52,527 nucleotides of DNA, from NCBI GenBank assembly GCA_002292325.1, contig DBBR01000072.1, forward strand, positions 47,849 through 100,375. The letters are read 5' to 3'. The position numbers were made by a program, and so were the translations under genes. This document shows positions 24,175 through 33,003 of the stretch, one piece after another (positions within the stretch are counted from its first letter, which is position 1; every line of letters starts with the position of its first letter). The notes beneath the pieces are model-generated. The model was not told the origin of the DNA. It did no database searches and saw only the letters and a list, made by a program, of their open reading frames with translations. Source of the DNA: Flavobacteriales bacterium UBA979 (lineage in GTDB: Bacteria > Bacteroidota > Bacteroidia > Flavobacteriales_D > Sanyastnellaceae).

Positions 24175-25971
24175 TTACATCCGCTCAGGCATTTCGATTC
24201 CCAGAAGCGCCATCGCCGCCTCTATCTGACGCGTGTACATTTGAGTTAAGGCCACACGGGCAGTACATTTTGCTTCATTGGGCTCTTTCAGGACACTGTG
24301 ATCCTGATACCACCTAGAATACGCTTTGGTCAACTCATAGCCATGGTTCGCGATTACACTTGGGTCATATTGTGCCGCCGCCAATTGAACGATTTCGGGC
24401 CAATTCAGGGCCTGTTGAATGATGCGTAGCTCAGATTCATCCCAAGCACTGGCATCCACTGATTCAATATTTGTTGGAATTCCCTCATCTATGCACTTTC
24501 GCAAAACGCTTCGCGCTCTGACAAAATTAAATTGAATGAAAGGGCCAGTGTTTCCTATAAAATCCACAGAAGCGGCGGGGTCGAACATCATGGATTTCTG
24601 TGGACTGACCTTGAGCAAAAAATACTTTAAAGCTCCGTATCCAACTTGTTTGAACAAGGTGGCCTTTTCCTGTTCGGACAAATCATTGATTTTACCGAGT
24701 TCTGAAGCCATCCTTTTGGCCGTTTCAGCCATTTCGACGAGCAAATCATCCGCATCGACCACTGTGCCTTCTCTGGATTTCATTTTGCCCTCTGGCAATT
24801 CAACCATCCCGTAGCTTAAATGGAAATTTCGTTCGGCACCCTCAATGCCCAGTTTTGACAGAATCTTAAAAAGGACCTTGAAATGATATTCTTGCTCATT
24901 CCCAACGGTGTAAATCTGTCGGTCCAGGCCGGGGAACTCTTCGTAACGCATAAGCGCCGTGCCGATGTCCTGGGTCATGTAGACCGAAGTTCCATCCTTA
25001 CGGAGCACGAGTTTTTCATCCAAACCTTCGTCGCTCAAATCGATCCAAGTGCTGCCGTCTTCTTTCTGAAAGAAGACCCCGTTTTTCAGTCCTTTTTCAA
25101 CTTGTGCTTTTCCTAAGAGGTAAGTGTCCGACTCGTAATACAACTTATCAAACGAGACGCCCATTTCGCTGTAAGTTCCTTCGAATCCTGCATAAACCCA
25201 AGCATTCATTTTCTTCCAGAGTTCGACAACCTCGGCGTCTCCACGTTCCCATTGATGGAGTAAATTTTGTGCTTCGAGTAGGATGGGTGCCGATTTTTTG
25301 GCGTCATCTTCGGGGGTTCCTTCGGAAATCAGAACGGCGATTTCCTTCTTGTACTCAACATCAAAGGCGACGTAGTATTTTCCAACAAGCTTGTCTCCCT
25401 TTATTCCGGACGACTCGGGAGTTTCACCATTCCCATATCGCTTCCAGGCAACCATGGATTTGCAAATGTGTATTCCGCGGTCATTGATGATCTGGACCTT
25501 GATGACTTCGTGGCCGGCCGCACGAAGAATTTTCGCTACGCTAAACCCCAAAAAATTATTGCGCAGATGCCCCAGGTGAAGCGGCTTGTTGGTATTGGGT
25601 GAGGAGTACTCCACCATCACGCGAGGCAAGCTGTTCAATGGAGCGATGCCATACTCACTGACGTTCAAAGCTGAGACCAATTGTTCCGACCAAAACACGG
25701 ATGAAATACTGAGATTCAAAAACCCTTTAACAATTTGAAATCCAACCACCAATGGCTCATGCTCCATCAGCCATTCGCCCAGTTGCTTTCCTGTTTCTTC
25801 GGGAGATTTTTTGGAAACTCGCGTAAGCGGGAAAACGACGATGGTTCGATGTCCTTCAAATTCTTTCCGTGTTTGTTGTATTTGGATAGTGGATGCAAGC
25901 ACATCGACTTGAAAACAGGCTTTGCAACCAGCGATCGCGGATTGGGTAAGAAGGGTGTCCAAATGTTGCAT
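24175..25971 (-). CDS. argS: Arginine--tRNA ligase
   Basis: Class I aminoacyl-tRNA synthetase charging tRNA-Arg. The 598-residue protein has the N-terminal additional domain (1-115), the HIGH-type signature SPNTNKPLHLGHLRNN (H132-L-G-H135), and MVELPEGKMKSREGTVVDAD holding the KMSKS-like KMKSR. The C-terminal anticodon-binding helix bundle ends MYTRQIEAAMALLGIEMPER. The length is normal. It follows ctlX by nine bases at the end of a minus-strand operon with two guanidino-group-modifying enzymes, an arginine-related grouping. Confidence 0.97.
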   Translation of the reverse strand: MQHLDTLLTQSAIAGCKACFQVDVLASTIQIQQTRKEFEGHRTIVVFPLTRVSKKSPEETGKQLGEWLMEHEPLVVGFQIVKGFLNLSISSVFWSEQLVSALNVSEYGIAPLNSLPRVMVEYSSPNTNKPLHLGHLRNNFLGFSVAKILRAAGHEVIKVQIINDRGIHICKSMVAWKRYGNGETPESSGIKGDKLVGKYYVAFDVEYKKEIAVLISEGTPEDDAKKSAPILLEAQNLLHQWERGDAEVVELWKKMNAWVYAGFEGTYSEMGVSFDKLYYESDTYLLGKAQVEKGLKNGVFFQKEDGSTWIDLSDEGLDEKLVLRKDGTSVYMTQDIGTALMRYEEFPGLDRQIYTVGNEQEYHFKVLFKILSKLGIEGAERNFHLSYGMVELPEGKMKSREGTVVDADDLLVEMAETAKRMASELGKINDLSEQEKATLFKQVGYGALKYFLLKVSPQKSMMFDPAASVDFIGNTGPFIQFNFVRARSVLRKCIDEGIPTNIESVDASAWDESELRIIQQALNWPEIVQLAAAQYDPSVIANHGYELTKAYSRWYQDHSVLKEPNEAKCTARVALTQMYTRQIEAAMALLGIEMPERM

Positions 25972-25980
25972 TCGAGAGGG

Positions 25981-26916
25981 TTATAACTTGGGCAAGTGAA
26001 TTTCAGCAATCATGCAGCGAGCGCTGCCTCCGCCAAGGGTTTCGATGGTGGTCAAAGGAGATGAGATCAGTGTGCCGTGCGCGGAAAGTTGGCTTAATTG
26101 GATCGAGTTCAATGCTTCATGGGCTTGTTGACTCATCACGATAAATGACTTGCCATTGCCCTCTACTTCGAGCATATTTCCAGCAAATTGGGAAATTTGA
26201 TGCTCACTGAGCTCAATGATTTCCAGGCCATCTGACTCCAGTGAAGACCGCAAGGCATTTCTTTCATCGGTGTCGTCCACTGATTCAAAGCAAACCGCCG
26301 CAAAGTGGGTTCCGATGCTCATCATAACATTGGTATGGTAGATGGGAAGACGGTGTCCCTCGACGGACTGAAATGAGGAAAAGATGACCGGCTCGTAGTC
26401 AAAATTGGAACAAAAATGCTCCAAAGCGCGCGGGTCCGTCCTTTCGCTTCGTGCGGCATAGGCCTTGCGATGGATTCGGTCCAAAACCATGCTTCCTGTT
26501 CCTTCCAAAAACTTGGAATGTGATTCAAATTCCGTGAAGTCGATGATTTCATTTACCTCAAATCCAAAAGTGTGTTCGAGTGTCAATGGGATGTCTTCAC
26601 GGCGTTCTTTGCGTCGATTGGGGGCGAACATGGGGTACAATCCCACTGATCCATCTTCATGCATAGAAATCCAATTGTTGGGAAAGAGCGCATCCGGGGT
26701 TTCATGAGGCTCCGCCTCATCGAAGACCACAACTTCAACACCAGCCGATTCGAGTTGATCGACCAGACCATCAAATTCTGATTGCGCCAATTGTACAATT
26801 TCTTCCGGACCGATGTCCCCGAGCGTGCTTTGATAATGATTGTTTTCCGCGGTTTCCTCATTCATTCGGAAGGAGTGGGGCCGCACCATGAAAACGGCTG
26901 CGCTTGCTTGTTTCAT
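25981..26916 (-). CDS. ctlX: Citrulline hydrolase-type protein CtlX (arginine deiminase superfamily)
   Basis: CtlX proteins belong to the guanidine-group-modifying (arginine deiminase-like) fold and have been linked in Francisella to conversion of citrulline to ornithine. The 311-residue protein starts MKQASAAVFMVRPHSFRMNE, includes DALFPNNWISMHEDG (substrate Asp/Asn region), HRLPIYHTNVMMSIG (catalytic His), and ends GGGSARCMIAEIHL with the candidate nucleophile C301. The start is set at 26916, where ATGA overlaps the stop of the upstream DDAH-like gene. A longer reading into that gene is rejected. The reaction is inferred from family membership. Confidence 0.85.
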   Translation of the reverse strand: MKQASAAVFMVRPHSFRMNEETAENNHYQSTLGDIGPEEIVQLAQSEFDGLVDQLESAGVEVVVFDEAEPHETPDALFPNNWISMHEDGSVGLYPMFAPNRRKERREDIPLTLEHTFGFEVNEIIDFTEFESHSKFLEGTGSMVLDRIHRKAYAARSERTDPRALEHFCSNFDYEPVIFSSFQSVEGHRLPIYHTNVMMSIGTHFAAVCFESVDDTDERNALRSSLESDGLEIIELSEHQISQFAGNMLEVEGNGKSFIVMSQQAHEALNSIQLSQLSAHGTLISSPLTTIETLGGGSARCMIAEIHLPKL

Positions 26917-27836
26917 TCGTTGGGTGTTCGGCGTAATGGCAAGGTTGAACACCTCAGCAATCCCCCCATTTTGGAGGTTTCACTTAAGTTAACCTCTATG
27001 ATTTCATAGCCCCATGAGCGCATTTGCGCATTGGTTCGGTGAAAACTAGAACCTGAAACGACTGCATCGGGAGAGAGGCTTAATACATTGCACTTCATGT
27101 CCTTCATATCCTCTGCTGTCATTTCGAAAATGCGGTCTTCAGAATAAGAGGCGCGCACATCCTCGATGTCTTCCGGGTTCTTAAACCCTGCGGCATGGAT
27201 CATGAGGTGGCCTCGTCCTAGTGCTGCGAGGCAACAGTCCAAGTGCAAGGCATTTTCTTTCGGGATTGCATCCGATTTTTTCAATTCAAACCCGCGGACT
27301 CTTCGGTTGGGAAAAGTCTCCGCAAGCCATTCCACTGCCGCCTCGTTTGTGCGGGCTGTAGTGAAGGTCGTGAAGTCAGGCTCTTTGGCATAGCCCACCC
27401 ATATTTCATTCTTCATGGGCATGATGTCACCACCTTCCAAGCGAACCTGTTTCGGGGGGTAAATTACTCTTCCCGGATTCCGATTGAGCATGGATTCCAA
27501 TCCTTTTTGCTCCAGTTCGCGGTCTTCGACCATATGTGTCATGATGAAAAGGTCGTCAATGACCATTCCAATGTCCCGGGTGAACACCTGATTTATGCCC
27601 AATGCATCCGGACGCAGAACACGCACTCCTCGCTGTTCCAGAGTCTCTGCAAATGCATCAAGTTCCTCTTTGACGGCTTCTTCAGTAGGGTAAGTACCCG
27701 CTTGGACATGACGAAGCGACAAAGGATCGTACGTTTCATTCAAAGCGGGTGCCGGCCCCATCCCTGCGCCAATGCCCATCATAACAGCTTCAAGGGGCTG
27801 CCATTCATCTTCGATGTTCCATTTGATGGGCTTCAT
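26913..27836 (-). CDS. Dimethylarginine dimethylaminohydrolase / arginine deiminase-like protein
   Basis: A 307-residue member of the same pentein-fold superfamily as CtlX. Visible active-site elements: FTRD (85-88), LEGGD (133-137), HLD (198-200) and the C-terminal GGLLRC with nucleophile C296. Together they form the Asp/Glu-His-Cys set of DDAH and arginine deiminases. Possible substrates include methylarginines, arginine or another guanidino compound; the sequence alone does not decide. The N-terminus (EWQPLEAVMMGIG) resembles amidinotransferase-type members. It is translationally coupled to ctlX by ATGA and lies six bases after a lipoprotein gene. Confidence 0.85.
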   Translation of the reverse strand: MKPIKWNIEDEWQPLEAVMMGIGAGMGPAPALNETYDPLSLRHVQAGTYPTEEAVKEELDAFAETLEQRGVRVLRPDALGINQVFTRDIGMVIDDLFIMTHMVEDRELEQKGLESMLNRNPGRVIYPPKQVRLEGGDIMPMKNEIWVGYAKEPDFTTFTTARTNEAAVEWLAETFPNRRVRGFELKKSDAIPKENALHLDCCLAALGRGHLMIHAAGFKNPEDIEDVRASYSEDRIFEMTAEDMKDMKCNVLSLSPDAVVSGSSFHRTNAQMRSWGYEIIEVNLSETSKMGGLLRCSTLPLRRTPNE

Positions 27837-27842
27837 GCTTGA

Positions 27843-28562
27843 TTATTGCTTGGCCGTGGGATCATTGGCTCGTCGATGGCGCAGGGCTTCGACCATCGCG
27901 TTGGCTCCCATCATGCCCGCAGCACCCGTTTCGTTGAAATTGGGAGGCAAGAAACTCCAGTGGGATGAATCGACATGATTGACTGCCCAGATACGGTTCA
28001 AGCCATTGATTTCCCAGTATCTGATTTCTGGAATGGAGTCACCCGGTTGCATAGGTGTTTCTTTATATGTTGCATTTCCTTTGCCATAATTTGACTCGAC
28101 CATTCCTTTCATCCCTTTGGCAGGAGGACCGTCGTAATGTGCGAAAAATTCAACAAAATGAGACAAACGCATATTCAAGAGGACCACATTTTGGTCGTTA
28201 TCTCGCAATACGGGACTCGCATAAACAATTTCCGCCGAAGCGGTTCGGTTTCGGACGCCTCGTTCTGTCCAATGATCGAGGGCTCGCATGCTTCCGTTGA
28301 CAAAGGCGGTATCTCCCTGCTTTTTGTGCAAAGGAAAATAATGCATCAGATCATCCCAACGTGCCTCATTGGTGGCTTTAAAATATTCAGTTAAGTTCTC
28401 CGTGATAATCTCGAGCGTATCCATCGCCAGATAAGCGTTCAGTTCTTTATCTGAAATGGTGACTTCAGTGAGGAAGTCAGTATCGTCTTCCGAGCAACCT
28501 GTGGATCCTATTGCAATTAGACATATCAATGCAACGAAGCTCCATGTTCGTGTGTGGTTCAT
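27843..28562 (-). CDS. Hypothetical lipoprotein
   Basis: A 239-residue protein with lipoprotein signal MNHTRTWSFVALICLIAIGS and lipid-modified C23. After an acidic linker, a mixed alpha/beta region (ITENLTEYFKATNEARWDDL; VLLNMRLSHFVEFFAHYDG) recalls NTF2-like folds, but I cannot name a family. It heads the lipoprotein/DDAH/ctlX/argS unit from its own TATTTTTG box four bases before the ATG. The six-base spacing to the DDAH-like gene suggests a shared role, unproven. Confidence 0.7.
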   Translation of the reverse strand: MNHTRTWSFVALICLIAIGSTGCSEDDTDFLTEVTISDKELNAYLAMDTLEIITENLTEYFKATNEARWDDLMHYFPLHKKQGDTAFVNGSMRALDHWTERGVRNRTASAEIVYASPVLRDNDQNVVLLNMRLSHFVEFFAHYDGPPAKGMKGMVESNYGKGNATYKETPMQPGDSIPEIRYWEINGLNRIWAVNHVDSSHWSFLPPNFNETGAAGMMGANAMVEALRHRRANDPTAKQ

Positions 28563-28566
28563 GGAA

Positions 28567-28574
28567 CAAAAATA
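28567..28574 (-). promoter_or_regulatory. TAnnTTTG -7 box upstream of the lipoprotein/DDAH/ctlX/argS unit
   Basis: On the minus strand TATTTTTG, then TTCC, then the ATG at 28562. It is an exact match at the four-base spacing. It implies that this unit can be transcribed independently of the degQ and LON-domain genes upstream. Confidence 0.7.
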
Positions 28575-28579
28575 GGGGC

Positions 28580-29215
28580 TTAATTGGGAAAGTGCTCTCC
28601 TTTTCGCAGGGCTTCCTGTTCGTGGATCATCCGCTTGAACCGAACAACCTGTGCAAAGTGCTTTTCCATTTGAATACCAGGTACTTTGGAAAGTACCGCT
28701 TCCCGCTCCGTTGGATTAAACTGGAGTTTAATCATGGCTTCTGTGATCAAAGGCTTTTTGGCAGTTTCGTCTATCGGTTGGCCCATTTGAGCACCCATCG
28801 ACCGGGCGATAAAATCAAATTCGGAACGTGAATGCTCAGAAATGCGCCAATTCTTCCAGGTAGTGATGGCTTCGATCCGGCCGGTTGGAAAGGGCTCCGG
28901 TGAGAATGGAGGTGCCAAATGGAGCGCTTCAATTCGAAAGAGACCTACACATTTTAAGACGACATCCCGTGGACCGCTCGCACCTGTTGGGGTGACAAAA
29001 ACCAATCGCATTGTGCTGCCCCATTCTGCATTGGTTTCAGCGGACAGCGGTTGGCTGTTCTGCGCGGCGATTCCAAACTCTTCTAAATCTCCAAGCTCGA
29101 GCCTTCGAAATAGTTCTTGATATCGCGGTTCAAAAATGTGAAGCGCGACCGTCTCGCCAGGCATAGGAAGCATGGAGAGCGGAAACAATGGAAAGGATGA
29201 ATGTGACGTGCGCAC
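28580..29215 (-). CDS. LON peptidase substrate-binding-domain protein
   Basis: A 211-residue protein comprising only the N-terminal LON (PUA-like) domain, with no ATPase or protease part. The characteristic start SFPLFPLSMLPMPGETVALHIFEPRYQELF is visible in pieces (FPLFPLSMLPMPGE; LHIFEPRYQELF). Such stand-alone proteins are common, and their role in protein quality control is presumed, not proven. The initiator is GTG at 29215, with no in-frame ATG between it and a TAG upstream. It lies 30 bases after degQ, another quality-control gene. Confidence 0.85.
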   Translation of the reverse strand: MRTSHSSFPLFPLSMLPMPGETVALHIFEPRYQELFRRLELGDLEEFGIAAQNSQPLSAETNAEWGSTMRLVFVTPTGASGPRDVVLKCVGLFRIEALHLAPPFSPEPFPTGRIEAITTWKNWRISEHSRSEFDFIARSMGAQMGQPIDETAKKPLITEAMIKLQFNPTEREAVLSKVPGIQMEKHFAQVVRFKRMIHEQEALRKGEHFPN

Positions 29216-29245
29216 ACAGGTTGAACACTTCCAAGACTATTAGGT

Positions 29246-30721
29246 TCATTTCGGAATTTCGACTCCGTAGTACGCTCTTTTTCCATTTGGATAGATTCCT
29301 TCGAGAAGCAGACCTCTTTCTCCGTTTTCAAAGGCGTTTCGAATCTGTTCTGATTCATGAATAACCGAGCCATTGATGTGGGTAATGATGTACCCCTTGC
29401 GAATGCCTGCATCTTGCATTGGCCCTGATCCCAAAGAGCTTACTTGGATGCCTTGCGCTAGGTTCAGATCCTTGCGGATATGGGCTAAAGGGGTGGAAAA
29501 CCCAGCATTGCACGCTGCGACCCAATTGATTGTCGTTGCTTCTGAAGGGCCTGAATCCGCTCTGGCGTTCACAAATCCATCCCTGTTTTTTAGTTGAACA
29601 TCAATTTGCTCCTTTTGTCCATTGCGAATGATACTGACCGTGACAAAATCACCTGGATGGTACTGCGCAATGCATTCTTGCAATGCAGGAAAATTTGAGA
29701 TGGGCATAGCGTCCACGGCGAGAATAACATCTTGGAACGCGAGGTTCGCTTCCGACGCGCCGCTATTCGGAACGACCCCAACAATGGCACAACCAGCAAC
29801 GTCATCCAATCCAAGTTGGGAAGCCAGTTCCTCATCTACAGGTTCGATTTGGATTCCAAGGTATGCACGCCGGACCTCTCCAAATGTGACAAGGTCGTGA
29901 GCTACTTTTTGCACAATGCTGGATGGTACTGCAAAAGAGTAGCCACTGTAACTTCCAGTTTTTGAGGCGATGGCTGTATTGATCCCAACAAGCTCTCCTG
30001 CCATGTTGACGAGGGCTCCACCACTGTTTCCGGGGTTGACTGCTGCATCGGTTTGAATGAACGATTCAACGGGGTACTCCATGGTCTTTGGGTCACCTCT
30101 GAGGATGTTGATGCTCCTTGCCTTGGCGGAAACGATTCCAGCGGTAACGGTCGAGGTTAGGTCAAAAGGGTTTCCAACGGCTAGCACCCATTCGCCAATT
30201 TCAATTTTGGCGGACTCTCCAAAGGTGAGTGCAGGAATGTTTTTTTCTGTTTCAACTTTTAATACGGCTAGATCTGTTGCTGGATCTGTGCCGACAACAG
30301 TTGCAACGTAAGTTCTGTTGTCATTCATGGAAACCTCTATGAGATCAGCGGATTGGACCACATGGTTATTTGTAACGATGTACCCCGAAGGATCAATAAC
30401 GACACCTGATCCCGATCCTTGCGAGATCTGACTGGCGGAACCGTAACCAAACAAGTCATACCAGGGACTTCCTGTTGCTGCAGACTTTGTTTTCGTCTTA
30501 ACATGTACGACGGCATCGACGGATACCGCAGCTGCTCGTGTGAACGAAGGAGCTTCTGGCACAATTAAAGCGGGTGTGCTCGCTGTGAAATGAGGCTGAG
30601 ACTTCACATCAGCCGGTATCATTTGCGGATGATTTGCGAATGATTGAAGGGCGAAAAACATGACGGTAGCTCCAATGCTACCAGACAGGAGGCCAATGGT
30701 GATGAAGGTGGGTCTGTTCAT
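29246..30721 (-). CDS. degQ: Periplasmic serine protease Do/DegQ (HtrA family)
   Basis: A periplasmic chaperone-protease. The 491-residue protein has a signal or membrane anchor (5-28), the trypsin-like domain with catalytic H120 (YIVTNNHVV), D150 (DPATDLAVLKV) and S233 (NPGNSGGAL), and two PDZ domains (about 285-375 and 410-485; RRAYLGIQIEPV, then GIRKGYIITHINGS). Length and order match Do-like proteases. The upstream spacer of 105 bases contains an inverted repeat GTTTC-N4-GAAAC. Confidence 0.95.
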   Translation of the reverse strand: MNRPTFITIGLLSGSIGATVMFFALQSFANHPQMIPADVKSQPHFTASTPALIVPEAPSFTRAAAVSVDAVVHVKTKTKSAATGSPWYDLFGYGSASQISQGSGSGVVIDPSGYIVTNNHVVQSADLIEVSMNDNRTYVATVVGTDPATDLAVLKVETEKNIPALTFGESAKIEIGEWVLAVGNPFDLTSTVTAGIVSAKARSINILRGDPKTMEYPVESFIQTDAAVNPGNSGGALVNMAGELVGINTAIASKTGSYSGYSFAVPSSIVQKVAHDLVTFGEVRRAYLGIQIEPVDEELASQLGLDDVAGCAIVGVVPNSGASEANLAFQDVILAVDAMPISNFPALQECIAQYHPGDFVTVSIIRNGQKEQIDVQLKNRDGFVNARADSGPSEATTINWVAACNAGFSTPLAHIRKDLNLAQGIQVSSLGSGPMQDAGIRKGYIITHINGSVIHESEQIRNAFENGERGLLLEGIYPNGKRAYYGVEIPK

Positions 30722-30775
30722 TTGGATTTCTTTGATTCCAAAAAAACAGATGAATAAGTCGAATTGATATTGAAC

Positions 30776-30789
30776 GTTTCAAAAGAAAC
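30776..30789. promoter_or_regulatory. Inverted repeat upstream of degQ
   Basis: GTTTC AAAA GAAAC, a perfect five-base dyad in the 105-base spacer between degQ and the 2OG-oxygenase gene, about 55 bases before the degQ start. It may be an operator for a stress regulator. The short arms make a chance origin possible. Confidence 0.3.
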
Positions 30790-30826
30790 TTTAAATCATT
30801 TGCCAAGAGGCGTTAAGAAACGTTGA

Positions 30827-31798
30827 TTATTTGGCGAGACCGATCTCTTTCAATCGCTCATCCAAGTATTCCCCTGCGCTGATGGGAGCATCAATGGGTT
30901 CGTCTCCTTCACGCACCAAATGTGGCATGGCATCCAGGCGCATGTTCGGTTGAGGGTGACAGAAAAAGGGCATGGAAAACCTGGGCTTACCCCACTCAGA
31001 GCGAGGAGGGTTGACGACGCGATGCGTCGTCGACTTGAGGCGATGGTTGGTCAGCCGTTGTAACATGTCACCGACATTGACAACGATGTGTTCAGGCAAG
31101 GCGGTGATGGGAATCCACTCATTGTCATGGCGCAAAACTTCCAATCCAGCGGCTGAAGCACCAACCAGGAGAGTGATCAAGTTGATATCCTCGTGTTGGC
31201 CTGCTCGCACAGCCGATTCAGGCTCTTGGTTAATTGCAGGGTAATGAATCGCCCTTAGAATGGAATTGCCACCACGGACCCATTCATCAAAATAGCCTTC
31301 TTCGATTTCCAAATGAAGGGCAATGGCTTGGAGAATGCTTATTCCTAAATCTTCAAGTGCCTTGAACGCCTGAACAGCAGACGCCTGAAATTCAGGCCGC
31401 TCATTAACCGTGTCATTTGAGGGGAAGTGACTTGGGTCGTGCCCGGTGGGTGGCGTAGGTTGGCCAACTTGCCAAAACTCTTTGAGATCCGCTGCTTGAC
31501 TGCCCTTTGCATGCTCAACTCCCATAGAGACAAATCCACGCTGGTTGTTTGATTCGGGTCTGGCGTATTGTGCCTTCACTTCATATGGCAGCGAAAAGAA
31601 AGATTCCGATTCCGCATACAACTTCGAGATCAGATCATCTGGAATACCGTGTCCGTGAATGGCGGCAAATCCGATGGTTTCGTACGCATCGCCCAAGTCT
31701 TTGACGAATGAGCGTTTTTCGGATTCTGTTCCTTGGGTAAAAGAGCGGATATCCAGGGTTGGAATGCCTGCTAGGAGGCTGACTTGTCGGTGATCCAT
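30827..31798 (-). CDS. 2-oxoglutarate/Fe(II)-dependent oxygenase (isopenicillin N synthase-like)
   Basis: A 323-residue non-haem iron oxygenase. The N-terminal DIOX_N domain (IPTLDIRSF; GFAAIHGHGIPDDLI; ESFFSLPYEVKAQYA) precedes a 2OG-Fe(II) domain with iron ligands H202-x-D204 (GQHEDINLITLL) and H259 (STTHRV), and the co-substrate-binding R273-F-S275 (RFSMPFF). The substrate is unknown. The start at 31798 opens the conserved domain and overlaps the end of the GT4 gene by 28 bases. A longer start would lie deeper inside that gene. As the last gene of a permease/glycosyltransferase operon it might act on a surface or secondary metabolite, a weak inference. Confidence 0.88.
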   Translation of the reverse strand: MDHRQVSLLAGIPTLDIRSFTQGTESEKRSFVKDLGDAYETIGFAAIHGHGIPDDLISKLYAESESFFSLPYEVKAQYARPESNNQRGFVSMGVEHAKGSQAADLKEFWQVGQPTPPTGHDPSHFPSNDTVNERPEFQASAVQAFKALEDLGISILQAIALHLEIEEGYFDEWVRGGNSILRAIHYPAINQEPESAVRAGQHEDINLITLLVGASAAGLEVLRHDNEWIPITALPEHIVVNVGDMLQRLTNHRLKSTTHRVVNPPRSEWGKPRFSMPFFCHPQPNMRLDAMPHLVREGDEPIDAPISAGEYLDERLKEIGLAK

Positions 31799-33003
31799 GA
31801 TGATTCGTCCGTTTGTAGGTTCATTGAAGATACGAATGTATGAGAGAGAACAGCGGTTGAACGCCTCCAATCGCAGTGTTTTTCCACCCAGTTTCGTGAT
31901 AAACGGCCAATCTGCCGGCGTTTTTCGGTTTGACTGAGTAAGTTATCTATTTCATGGGCTAGTTGTGCAGGGGAATCTCCAAGGCACAAAGGAACGGGGT
32001 CGTTTGCTTCCCATAAAAATCCATTGAGGACGTGTTTGGTCGTCACGCAAGGCAGTTCCATAGCCATCGCCTCAAGAATTTTGTTTTGCTGCCCGGTTCC
32101 AATTCTGAGCGGTGCAACGAAAACATCGGACTGTGCATACGCTTCGCGAATATCCGGTATCCAACCCGTGACTTCTACTTGCTCGCTCGCTAGACGTAAT
32201 ACGGCTGAAACCGGCTGGGTTCCAGCGATGAGTACGCGAACATGGGGCGTTTGAATCAAGGGCAGAATTTGCTTGACGAGTTGCACGGCCGCATCCACAT
32301 TGGGAGGGTAACTCATGTTGCCAGAAAACAAGAGAGTCGGAAATTTAGAAGCATGGTGCTCTTCGGCTTGTTGGCGACGAAAGAAAGAGGTGTCTATTCC
32401 GTTGTGAACGACCATGATTTTGTTCCTCTCAGGGTGTGCTATTAGCGCGCGGTCTGCCTGGCTGATGATGGCCTTGCCATCGAAATAGTCAAAAATTTTA
32501 GATTCGTATGATCTTAGACGCTGGTATTCCAATCGATAGACCCAGCGCAACAGGGGCTTTGCCAATTTGGTTTGTCTTGCGATGCCTGCACTCAGTGCAT
32601 CCATGTAGTCCAATACACGAGGCACATCGTGCGTGTCTTTGACATATTCGGCCATGCGGACCAACTGACAGAGTACCACATCCGGTTGGATTTCCTCAAT
32701 CCATGCGTCAAGTGCAGCATGGGCTGGCCTTTGGTAAAACCAATGCACTTGAAATGGACGGGAACTGAACACGGCCAATGCCAGGCGCATCCATCGTCTT
32801 AACGGCTGGAGGACGTGAACTTTCAGGTCTACCGAAACAGCTTTGATCTCTTTAGAACATTCATCCGAAGGCTGTTTTTCAGAGAGGCTGAAGACGAATA
32901 CATCATGCTCTTGATTCAGGTGTCTTATTTGATGATAAGCTCTTAATTTGTCGCCTTTATCTAAGGGCCATGGAAGCCTCGATGTGATCATCAAAATTTT
33001 CAT
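31771..33003 (-). CDS. Glycosyltransferase family 4 protein
   Basis: A 410-residue GT-B fold retaining glycosyltransferase. The N-terminal domain starts MKILMITSRLPWPLDKGDKL with the substrate-loop glycine. The C-terminal domain has VVHNGIDTSFF, LLFSGNMSYPPN, and RIGTGQQNKILEAMAMELPC, the latter carrying the E-x7-E-like nucleotide-sugar motif. It overlaps the preceding GT4 gene by four bases (ATGA), so the two probably act in succession on the same glycan. The donor and acceptor sugars cannot be read from the sequence. Confidence 0.9.
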   Translation of the reverse strand: MKILMITSRLPWPLDKGDKLRAYHQIRHLNQEHDVFVFSLSEKQPSDECSKEIKAVSVDLKVHVLQPLRRWMRLALAVFSSRPFQVHWFYQRPAHAALDAWIEEIQPDVVLCQLVRMAEYVKDTHDVPRVLDYMDALSAGIARQTKLAKPLLRWVYRLEYQRLRSYESKIFDYFDGKAIISQADRALIAHPERNKIMVVHNGIDTSFFRRQQAEEHHASKFPTLLFSGNMSYPPNVDAAVQLVKQILPLIQTPHVRVLIAGTQPVSAVLRLASEQVEVTGWIPDIREAYAQSDVFVAPLRIGTGQQNKILEAMAMELPCVTTKHVLNGFLWEANDPVPLCLGDSPAQLAHEIDNLLSQTEKRRQIGRLSRNWVEKHCDWRRSTAVLSHTFVSSMNLQTDESSWITDKSAS

